DNA of 64,000 nt from Bugula neritina (lineage: Eukaryota; Bryozoa; Gymnolaemata; Cheilostomatida; Bugulidae): the NCBI GenBank assembly GCA_964035545.1, contig OZ037766.1, positions 30,241,274-30,305,273 of the forward strand, read 5' to 3'. The translations under genes were made by a program, and so were the position numbers. The notes under the pieces are model-generated. The model searched no databases, was not told the origin of the DNA, and worked only from the letters and a program-made list of their open reading frames with translations. This document shows positions 34,979-44,272 of this stretch, piece by piece. Each line of letters starts with the position of its first letter. The first letter of the stretch is position 1.

Positions 34979-35060
34979 AGATGATGCATTGGCTTCGTGG
35001 TAAACCGCGTTTCCTTTGCACTCGTTGGGTATGGGTTCAATCCTCGCAGTCAGCTAAATT
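34979..35060 (+). repeat. tRNA-like SINE head
   Basis: TGGCTTCGTGG (34990-35000) matches an RNA polymerase III A box at all but one position, and GGTTCAATCC (35034-35043) matches a B box at normal spacing. No acceptor stem or good anticodon arm can be drawn, so it is a tRNA-derived SINE fragment and not a tRNA gene. Confidence 0.5.
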
Positions 35061-35301
35061 TTTTGCAATCTTGCATTCTTGTCAAATACTTCCACTAAAT
35101 TATTTTTACTAATTTTACACATTGATATGTGTAATAATAGTGATGGGTCAAATATGACTATAGTTGTAGAATTTCTTTCACTTTTTAAATAACACTCAAC
35201 AGGTGGACAGTGTATATAGTACATACATATTAGTTAGATACTGAACACTGGGCTAAATATAGGGTTTAGTTATTAAGTAAATATTGATAGTTGGTGCAAT
35301 A

Positions 35302-35580
35302 ATGGAGAAATTAAGTTATGTACATGTTCTTGTGATTACATTTTTATTAACCGCACCCCACGCTAAAATTTGTTATCCAGATGAAGAAGGTTAAGCTATC
35401 AAAGCTTTTAAATTACTGCACAGAAGTGTAAAAATAGCAGCCTATTTCTTCTTGTTATATAGTGAAATGACATTCATTATGTATATAGGCATATATATAT
35501 ATAATTTAATTCTGTTACATCATATTTTAGCTTTAAAACAAGCATGTTATGTCCATTTGTTTATCACACCCCTGCAGTAA
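35302..35580 (+). CDS. Possible small secreted peptide (two exons)
   Basis: ATG at 35302 starts 29 codons with a clear signal-peptide profile (MEKLSYVHVLVITFLLTAPHA, then KICYPDEE). They end in phase 1 at a GTTAAG donor (35390). This matches the phase of the other secreted-protein genes here. An acceptor TTTTAG at 35525-35530 in the matching phase would add about 16 residues (ALKQACYVHLF...) before TAA at 35578-35580, giving a 45-residue protein with two cysteines. The second exon is weakly supported and a later acceptor is possible. No family is recognised. Confidence 0.35.
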
Positions 35581-35589
35581 ATATGTCAA

Positions 35590-37240
35590 AAATTCCTTAC
35601 TTTTGCTACCTAAAATTTCTTTTAAAATATAAGCAGCTACATAGAGCATTTTTTCAAGTTAGAAAATATGTATATATATTTTTCAACTACGTTTTAAAAG
35701 GAATACAAATATGTAAACCACAAAGCAGTGATTGTCTTCTTTCAATGCCATATTTTTGATGACACCAAGAAAGAAGGTGATAATGCAACTCCTAAGAGCA
35801 TGTGCACTAAATCGCTCCTCTGTCTGAGAGTATACCATTTGTATTAATGTATGAAGTCTTCAACATATATTTCAACTTATTTTTGCAAGTAACTCATGAC
35901 AGTAAACTATATGCTTGCTTTTCTTCATGTGTGTGTGCGTGTGTGAGTGTGTGTGTAAAAATGCAGCACTCATAATAGTTGCTATTTTATGAACAGCTTA
36001 CTATAGCTACAGTTATATGTAATTGCATAGGAGTGTTGCAAGTGTTTGCTAAAAGATGGTATATAAAACATGTCGACGAATTTGTTGTAGAAAAATTTAA
36101 ATAATTACTTAGCATTTAGCAATAAAATTGTTCATGTACAAATCAGAAACACCAAGTTGTATGCATATATTTCAAATAGTATATGCATGAATTTGCAAAA
36201 AAAATTAGAACTTATACTTTCACTATGAGTATATGTTTTATATATGTGCTCATTTTGTATATACTGCACAATATGTTATTTACAATGTTAAACCAAAATA
36301 ATCAGAACTCAATATAGTGTAATACAGGCACATCTACAATGTTAACAAATATAACATTAAAAACAAGAAACAAAATTGTTGGTATCTTTTACTTAATTTT
36401 TTACAAGCAAAAAATTATTCTTGCCGCAAACTAAATTTAAATGCTGAGGTTCGTAAAGTTATATGTTTGTTAAATTATTTTGCATTTGTTTATATTCTAC
36501 AAATAATTTCTACATCTTTTATATAATTGCGATATTTCTTTTCGTCTACTACATGCAGCTCATTATATGCATATGTAGGCTATATACAATGCAGCATAAA
36601 ATTTTATAATACTAAGCAAAAAATGCTATGAAAATAAAAACATTTTACAAAATGATATTATATTATGGTAGCAATAAAGTTGTAATAGACTATTATTTAA
36701 TGAGAAGACAATTATGTCTTTATAATGAAGATTGATAAATTTATAATATGAGCTGAAATTGAGTGAGAAGACAATTATGCTTTCAAAATACTTACAAGAC
36801 TAAATTCTTATCTAATAGCTACAGTATTTAATATCCTTTGTTCAGAACAAAGTCTAAAAGGAGCGGATTTAAATAAAAATTCAGACCTGCATTTGTTAAA
36901 ACTTTTCAATCAAAATTATTACATTATATTATTCTTTCTCATAACTCCTAGCTTCTAAAACCTTTTGCATGAAAAAATTGATTTAGAATGCAAATTACTG
37001 CTAGAAATTGCCGTGTTTTAATGTCAACCCTAACTGTATCCACCACTTGTTTTAGTTGTTACGATCGTTGCCTAACCAATGAAGTTGAACTGGTTGTACC
37101 TCCAGCCAATCAATTACTTATTTCAATTGCGCCTCATTAGGCTAGGATCGTTGACGAAATCTATATAATGTAATACAAATCCCATTACCACTGATTGACC
37201 CGAAGTTCTCTACGACTTTTATAGTGGTATAGGATAATAG
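35590..37240. other. Non-coding AT-rich stretch
   Basis: A short (GT)n lies at 35929-35955. No gene. Confidence 0.4.
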
Positions 37241-37245
37241 ATATA

Positions 37246-37734
37246 CTGGCCCTGCCGTGCCCTGCCCTGCCCTGCCCTGCCCTGCCCTGCCCTGCCCTGC
37301 CCTGCCCTGCCCTGCCGTGCCCTGCCCTGCCCTGCCCTGCCCTGCCCTGCCCTGCCCTGCCCTGCCCTGCCCTGCCCTGCCCTGCCCTGCCCTGCCCTGC
37401 CCTGCCCTGCCCTGCCCTGCCCTGCCCTGCCCTGCCCTGCCCTGCCCTGCCCTGCCCTGCCCTGCCCTGCCCTGCCCTGCCCTGCCCTGCCCTGCCCTGC
37501 CCTACTCTACTCTACCCTACCCTACCCTACTTTACTCTACTCTACTCTACTCTACTCTACCCTACTCTACTCTACCCTACTCTACCCTACTCTACTCTAC
37601 CCTACTCTACTCTACTCTACTCTTCTCTACCCTACTCTACCCTACTCTACTCTACTCTACTCTACTCTACTCTACTCTACCCTACCCTTCTCTTCTCTAC
37701 CCTTCTCTTCTCTATTCTACTTTATTCTATATGA
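37246..37734. repeat. CCCTG then CTCTA/CCCTA pentanucleotide array
   Basis: About 50 uniform CCCTG pentamers (37250-37500), then ~46 CTCTA/CCCTA/CTTCT units. It ends in TCTATATGAAGTG, the inverse of the left border of the array at 15789. It is oppositely oriented to the array 550 bp further on. Confidence 0.95.
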
Positions 37735-38289
37735 AGTGAATTAATATATAGTAGACTTGCACAGTATAAAATCTTAACATATTTTGTATGCTTCTCTGTT
37801 AGGATATCGAGTTGGAGTACGTACATTAGTGTTATTATAATGGCTGAAATATATTGTTGGATACATTATACCATCTTTTCCAGGATACCATGAAATAGGG
37901 GTAGGGGTTAATGATTCATTGAAAAATTTTATATTTCAATAAAGTGACTGCATGTTGAGAACGGCTCAGCAGATAAATTTTTTTTTATTATAGGCAGGTC
38001 CAAAAAACATCTTGAACACGTTTTTTTTTCTGGTTAAATTTAATTAGGGTCAGAAGACATGCTGTTTTACACTAAAATGTAGAATATCTGCATGATGACG
38101 CATTTACATTAATTCTGCGCAGCTACACACATATAATTGTGATTGCTTTATATAGGTTGCATGCCCCTCTCCTCATATGTTAAACTTATTAGCAGAGCAA
38201 ATGATATTCTAAGGCTTGTCAAAAAACATAATATTTCTAAAAGCAAAGCCCAATTTTGTCATTTAAAACTTTTAAATAGTCAAAATTTA

Positions 38290-38640
38290 CGAGTGGAGTG
38301 GAGTGGAGTGGAGTGGAGTGGAGTGGAGTGGAGTGGAGTGGAGTGGAGTGGAGTGGAGTGGAGTGGAGTGGAGTGGAGTGGAGTGGAGTGGAGTGGAGTG
38401 GAGTGGAGTGGAGTGGAGTGGAGTGGAGTGGAGTGGAGTGGAGTGGAGTGGAGTGGAGTGGAGTGGAGTGGAGTGGAGTGGAGTGGAGTGGAGTGGAGTG
38501 GAGTGGAGTGGAGTGGAGTGGAGTGGAGTGGAGTGGAGTGGAGTGGAGTGGAGTGGAGTGGAGTGGGGTGGGGTGGGGTGGGGTGGAGTGGAGTGGAGTG
38601 GAGTGGAGTAGAGTAGAGTGGAGTAGAGTAGAGTAGAGTA
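38290..38640. repeat. GAGTG pentanucleotide array
   Basis: About 55 nearly identical GAGTG pentamers, a short GGGTG patch at 38565-38585, and a GAGTA edge. Frames encoding WSGVE repeats, and their complement, are artefacts. Confidence 0.95.
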
Positions 38641-39020
38641 GCTAGCTGTAGAGTAGAGCAGAGTAGGGTAGGGTAAGGTAGAGCAGAGTAGAGTAGAGTA
38701 GAGTAGAGTAGAGTGGGGTAGGGTAGAGTAGGGTAGGGTAGAGTAGGGTAGGGTAGAGAGGAGTAGAGTAGGGAAGAGTAGAGTAGAGTAGAGTGGGGTA
38801 GGGTAGAGTAGGGTAGGGTAGGGTAGGGTAAGGTAGGGTAGGGTAGAGTAGGGTAGGGTTGGGTAGGGTAGGGTAGGGTTGGGTAGGGTAGGGTAGGGTT
38901 GGGTAGGGTAGGGTAGGGTTGGGTAGGGTAGGGTAGGGTAGGGTAGGGTAGGGTGGGGTAGGGTAGGGTAGGGTGGAATAGGGAAGAGTAGGGTAGGGTA
39001 GAGTAGAGTGGGGTAGAGTG
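38641..39020. repeat. GAGTA/GGGTA pentanucleotide array with 20-bp higher-order period
   Basis: Follows a TAGCTAGC junction. At 38840-38935, GGGTAGGGTAGGGTAGGGTT repeats about four times as a higher-order unit; elsewhere GAGTA and GGGTA alternate. Confidence 0.9.
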
Positions 39021-39345
39021 TAACTTAAGGTAATAAATAACAATTATTCTAATCATGTTATATATTAAAGTTTTATGGCTATGACTGAGAAAATTTGTGC
39101 TGTGAGGCCCTACACCTAATAGTTTTTTATTCTATAGGCTGTTTTGTAATTAGACTATAAGTTATTTTAACTATATATAAAGCACTACTATATATCCTAA
39201 TACTACAACACCACCTGTAAAGTTTTTTCTTGCACCAGACTGGGCTTGAGTACTGCACTTCACCTGGGCTAGGGTTTGTGCCCGTTCCACCACTGTTTTT
39301 GATTACTAACTCACTTTCAAAGCTAGCTTAACTCAGCTGTGTAGC
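39021..39345 (+). repeat. ~330-bp array-associated unit, intact copy
   Basis: Runs from TAACTTAAGGTAATAAATAAC to AACTCAGCTGTGTAG. It is the uninterrupted version of 16467-16676 plus 17965-18050, and a diverged copy without arrays lies at 49105-49315. Confidence 0.85.
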
Positions 39346-39610
39346 TAGCTACTGTTAGCTATTATAACTATTTATAGTTATTTATTATAGCAAGCAAGTA
39401 GATGAAAATTAGTAATTAGTATCTTACTATGAACAGAACCACAAAGTATTTTGTATACCATCATGTTATTCTATACTCAAGTTCTGTTTTTGTTGTTGAT
39501 AATATCTTATAGTGTTGTAGTTTCAATGAGTAATGATACAATTTCTTGTGTAATGTTTTGTAATGCTATCAGTCCATCATTTATTATATAATAGTTAACA
39601 TTGCTTTATA

Positions 39611-39815
39611 GGTGTCATGGTTGTTTGGTTGGTAACGGTTGATAACTGTTGGTAATGGTTGGTTGGTTATATAAGAAATGTTGGTCTGTTGTATAATAAC
39701 AGTAAAGATGAAATTAAAACCGTGAAGTTGCGTTTTTACCTTTGATGAAAGGTATAAAGGTATAAAGGTATAAAGGCAACTTGAGTCTCTTGGGCCTAGT
39801 AATTCACTCAACTGG
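39611..39815 (+). repeat. Dispersed repeat with GGTAACGGTTG motifs
   Basis: Inverse partner of 20044-20165, with a local GGTATAAA tandem (39745-39775). Confidence 0.7.
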
Positions 39816-39879
39816 AAGACTGTGAAGTGAAAACTTCACACCACCTATGCATAGACATTATAAATGCTCAGAATAATTT

Positions 39880-40113
39880 GGATTCTTTTAATCTCGGATT
39901 AGCCAGTTGACAATAAGTATTATATATTGTCTAAGATCTACGTATTTAAATATATTATTTTATGGCATTTAATAAATATTACCAACCTAATTATAACGGT
40001 TTAGCAAGTAAATCCAATAAAATAAAACCACGCATTTTCAGCTTTAGTTTATCTGAAATAATTTTAGTTGAAAACATCAGCTATGCATTCATAAAAAAAT
40101 TTAAACAAATTTA
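39880..40113 (+). repeat. Dispersed repeat (partner ~49890-50150)
   Basis: TTATAACGGTTTA.TAAGTAAATCCAAT.AAATA.AACCA and GAAAACA.CAGCTATGC are shared with 49990-50125. It flanks the pseudogene that follows. Confidence 0.6.
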
Positions 40114-40752
40114 GAAATAGTAAAGGGGGTGTATCAGGAATAGGAGAAGTAGCAGAAGGCAACATAGGGGAGATAGCATAAGAGCTAGAAGAAGAGGTCT
40201 TGGGACCACAACTCAAATCTGCAATATATGAGCAGGAAAACTTTGTGCTATCTTTTGTCAGCCACCAACCTCAGCACCAAAACCATTTTCAATCACCCCA
40301 GCATCAATCACTGCAGCACCCTTCACATCACCGCCATTTATGCTACCTTTCATTACAATAGCACCCATTACACTAGCAACAATTACATCAGCTCCCGCTT
40401 ACACCAGCCCCTACAGCACCAGCTCTAGTTACGGCTGCACCAAAAACTGCTGCAACAGCAACTGCTGAACCAACTCTAGCACCGACTTCCACAGCAGCCC
40501 TAACACCAAACCCTCACACCATTTCCTCCACCAACTCCCCCCACCAACTCCCCTAACCTCCTCTCCCTATATAATAACCCCTGCACCAACCCCTGCACCA
40601 ACCCCTGCACCAACCCCTGCACCAACCCCTGCACCAACCCCTGCACCAACCTCTGTACCAGCCCCTGCACCAACCCCTACATCAACTTAGCACCAACTTC
40701 TGCACTAACTCAGCACGAACTCAACACCTGGTTCAAAAGAAAAAAGAAAATA
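40114..40752 (+). pseudogene. Decayed copy of the basic/mucin-like six-cysteine protein exon 2
   Basis: Aligns with 9900-10390. It starts within the basic linker, so Cys1-3 and the signal peptide are missing. The C-X7-C-X3-C half is recognisable but TGA at 40229-40231 lies in frame between Cys4 and Cys5. Near 40395 the Thr/Pro tail shifts frame, and later it becomes a 12-bp CCTGCACCAACC repeat (about 40580-40670). The 3' flank continues to match the 9.8 kb locus to about 41345, with the AATAAA changed to AATAAG. It is clearly non-functional. Confidence 0.85.
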
Positions 40753-41345
40753 AATAAAAAATGCATTTGAAAGCGTGGCATCTGTGCGGTGGGCTGTATT
40801 AAATTTCTTCGATCAGTTGGTTGTTTTCATATTATGCAAATTAACATGTTATTTTATAAAACTATAATTATTTAGAAAGTTTTAATGTCAATACTAAATT
40901 TGCAGTTTTAGCTATGAAATAAGTTTTATTCGTCAATTGAAATCATTAGCTAAATTATGTAACTTTTTTACTACGCGCTTTAGAGGAATGCGCACGAGTA
41001 TAACGTCATCATTTGTTATAAACATTTCTAACTTAAATGGTCATTTCAAAAATTAAAAAATTTCACCAAAAAATTATACTCTAATATAGTACCCAGCTAC
41101 AATTAATTTCTACTCTAATATAGTGTCCAGCCACCATTAGTTTACACTCTAATATAGTGTTCATCCACATTTATTCTGCATGCATTTGTTACTCAGTCCC
41201 AAAGCTTTTAGAAGTAAGTTCTATATTCTTAAATTGCTGCTATATTTTGTTTGGAGCTGCAAGAAGATGGATTATAATGAGTTTGTGTCATAGTATGACT
41301 GTATTGATAGAGCACTATAAATAGCAGCTAACAACCAAGTTAAAC

Positions 41346-42650
41346 CAGAAATAAGTAAACAATGTAGTGGATTCTGGCCACTTATGTTGTCAACCTCCTG
41401 GCATAGTTTACAATCTCACATTCTCTGTATATACGCTAGCTGCTATAAGTGGATACTGAAATAAAAGGGCTAAGTATTATGAGTACCATAATAAGCAATT
41501 GACTGAAAGCAAAACAATTGTGCATTTGCTAGTTTTTCTTTCTTGTTATATAAAAAGCATTTTATACTTGAAATTTGCACTGCTTAGCTTTAATTTTTGT
41601 TCTAATTGAAAACTTATTTCTGTTTTTAAAGATTTTTAAAGAAAATTCATCACCAATACTTATCTAGTTGAAAAAACTGTAAAAAGAAGAACTTTCAGTT
41701 ACAAGATTAAAAATGTCTTTCTTTTAGTTGATTAATAAACTGTTTGAATATAAGTTTATTGCACAGTTTTTCTAATAGGCTTATGAGCTTACACAAACTA
41801 GACTTACATCTTGGTGAGGGTTGATGACTGCTGGCAAATCAAATAAATATGATTGATTCAGCTGCACTTATAGAAGAATTCAGCTGAAGATTAGTTAAAG
41901 ACTCCAGCTTAAGATCAGCTAAATATCAGCCTACCACAGATTTAAACACTTTATCTTGATTTAGGTGACGAGAAATGTAGAGTTTTAATCCAAGACTTAT
42001 GGTTTATGTTCATTTGTGAACTAAAATGCGTCTGCTATAACGTGCCTCTGGCAACGCAAGGTTTCACTGTAGAATTTTAGCTTTTTGCCTACTTTACTTA
42101 TCTAATCAAAAACATTAACATATGACTAGACGAAAGAGGGCGCACAGATTGTGTTCACAGAGAGAAATATTAGTGCAGCGGGTGCACTAATATTGTTCCC
42201 AGCGCCTTTTATTGCTTTTATAGTCTGCACCACACCTATAATAGTTGCTAGACCTGCACTTATTTTGATGGTAATAGACATTTGTCAGATTAGTATAAGC
42301 TGAACAATATTTAGTTGTAGCTCTGAAACCACTTAGTTATTCTGTCAATGCTACTTTTAACAATTATTATGTAATCATCATCACTAGATCTGAATGAAGC
42401 TAAACAGTGGTTGGCGGAGCAAAAAGTGAGATCAATGCTACAACTAAATATGTTCAAGCAAAACTTTATTTACATAAGAATCATGGAACCATTGGCAGTT
42501 GTTCACCTAACAACATTATCCGTTCACATGTGCACTGATGATGACCACAAAGCTTAAAAAGAAGCTATGATAGAGTGAACACCCTAGTTGAACGCTATAT
42601 TTGGGTAATTTTAAATAGTGCTTCCCAGTTAGATGCTATTTATATATTTT
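41346..42650. other. Non-coding stretch
   Basis: No gene. A perfect 12-bp-arm hairpin lies at 42166-42194, and a (TA)n at 42660-42684 marks the left side of the LTR-type element. Confidence 0.45.
42166..42194. repeat. Perfect short hairpin
   Basis: AATATTAGTGCA and TGCACTAATATT separated by five bases. Purpose unknown. Confidence 0.7.
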
Positions 42651-43028
42651 CATGCAATTTATATATATATATATATATATATATGTATTGGTATGCCACC
42701 CAGAAGTATTGGCAGGCAGCCAATCATTAAAGCTTTCAAGCTTCAAAAGCTTTCACCAAAGCTACTATTAGCTGGCAGAGCTAGTGCATTCACTGTACTG
42801 CATGAGTCAGTGTATCATGATCAAACCGCCATATTTACACTCTTTGTATGAATAAACTATCGGTTTCGGTATTGTGATGGCTAGGATTTTTATCCACGCA
42901 TCAATATTGGTACGATTTGACAGTTAATAAACTCGAAAACCTGTTGCCAAGTTGGCTAGTAGTTAAAGCATATCTTGCAACCAGACACAAACACAAACCG
43001 ATACAGTACCAATATTGTTGAGGCTGAC

Positions 43029-43640
43029 ATGGACCGACAGGACATAGTTAATCTCAAGAAGCAACGTACTACTCTGAGATCTAAGGTAACAATGCTAACT
43101 AATCTCATAGAATCAGCAATCTCTAGTAGCAACTCTACACAAGTGGAATGCCTGCGATCTCAGCTTGAATCTACATATCAAGAGTTTCTAACTATCCATT
43201 ATGACTTTTTGGAATACGTTTCATCAGATGAGTCTATAGAAGACATTGCTTATGTTAATAAGATGAGTCCAGTAGAGTACTATCAAGCTGTAAAGGCTAG
43301 TTATGACAAAGCCATTTCTGACAGTAATACTTGGCATAGCAAATTCCATAAAATCAAGCACAGCCTTATTTTAGCAATTAAGAAAGCCAATGGATTAGTT
43401 GCTGATTGTACTGACAATACTCTTATCACTGAACATCATAGGAAATGTGTAGCTCTTTCAGAAAGTTTGGCAGATACCATAGGTTTTTCTGATTTATTAT
43501 TAGAACTAGACAAAGTTATTTTATCTTTAGATTATTGTATGTCTAAGTTTACTCTTATGTCAAGGGCTCAGTCACAGAGCATGAATTTCCAACACCGTGA
43601 ATCTGATCCGTCCATGGTCCGGTCCGGTCCGGTCTCGCGG
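43029..43640 (+). CDS. BEL/Pao gag-like N-terminal region
   Basis: The frame is open from TTG 42975, with the first ATG at 43029, and encodes a helical, probably coiled-coil protein (MDRQDIVNLKKQRTTLRSKV...). It stays open to 43856, but the part after about 43640 is unlike the rest. The +2 frame (43649-44272) carries the natural continuation, so a frameshift in the GC-rich G-run near 43645 is inferred. It probably corresponds to the start of the capsid polyprotein. Broken as it stands. Confidence 0.6.
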
Positions 43641-43648
43641 AGAGCGGT

Positions 43649-44272
43649 GTGGGTGGGGGGTCACCTTCAGACGGCGCGAGTCATGCACCGACTATGGTCG
43701 CGTCGAGTCGGTTGTTTTCTTCTAGATCACACCCTAGCACACATGAGGCTACTCTTGCACCAAATCCAGGTGTCACAGCAAGCGGTAGTGTTAGGCAGGT
43801 ACTATGGGAAGATCACACATCCGGTGAAGCTTTGGCATCAAATCCAGGTGTCATAGCAAGTACCAATGTCAGAGATGTTCTTTCTTCTACGTTCTCAGTA
43901 CGTGATCTACAAGGTAGTACTGATCGTGCAGCTCATTCTGAATATTTGATTCGCGGCGCAACTTCCTCGGTTGTCAATGCATATGATAGCTACCCTAATG
44001 GAACTAGTCGAATAAGTTATGACTCTAGACATACAGGTGGAAATAACTTCAATTCATCTATACATAAAACTCATTCACAACCCAAGCCATTTAACGGCAC
44101 TAGATACCATTGGCCGGAATTTAGGTCAGTGTGGCTAAGGTATGTCACTATGTTTTACGATGATGTCGATAGGGCTTGTGAATTAAAAAAAATTTCTCAC
44201 AGGCGAAGCTCTGGAGATGGTTCAGCCAATCTTCGCAACTCAGCCTCAAGCTTACGAGAGAATGATGTGTAG
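43649..44272 (+). CDS. BEL/Pao gag-like middle region
   Basis: Ser/Pro/Thr-rich, with two copies of a ~65-base coding repeat (ASNPGVIAS-like, 43755-43880). It is followed by the gag core segment FNGTRYHWPEFRSVWLRY near 44090-44140. The natural frame leaves this ORF at an A8 run (44186-44193) and continues in the next one. A single-base slip there accounts for the break. Confidence 0.6.
   Translation: MGGGSPSDGASHAPTMVASSRLFSSRSHPSTHEATLAPNPGVTASGSVRQVLWEDHTSGEALASNPGVIASTNVRDVLSSTFSVRDLQGSTDRAAHSEYLIRGATSSVVNAYDSYPNGTSRISYDSRHTGGNNFNSSIHKTHSQPKPFNGTRYHWPEFRSVWLRYVTMFYDDVDRACELKKISHRRSSGDGSANLRNSASSLRENDV

Noticed and set aside
34979-35060. Functional tRNA gene
   Set aside because: A and B boxes fit but no acceptor stem or normal anticodon arm can be folded.
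37257-37739. 160-codon ALPCP-rich frame
   Set aside because: Read-through of the CCCTG/CTCTA array.
38641-39020. Telomeric repeat
   Set aside because: The unit is the pentamer GGGTA (TAGGG), not TTAGGG or TTAGG, it is mixed with GAGTA and lies internally beside a dispersed repeat.
38280-39056. 258-codon minus frame of STPLH/TLPYP repeats and plus frames of WSGVE repeats
   Set aside because: Pure product of GAGTG/GGGTA arrays on both strands; no start context, splice sites or homologue.
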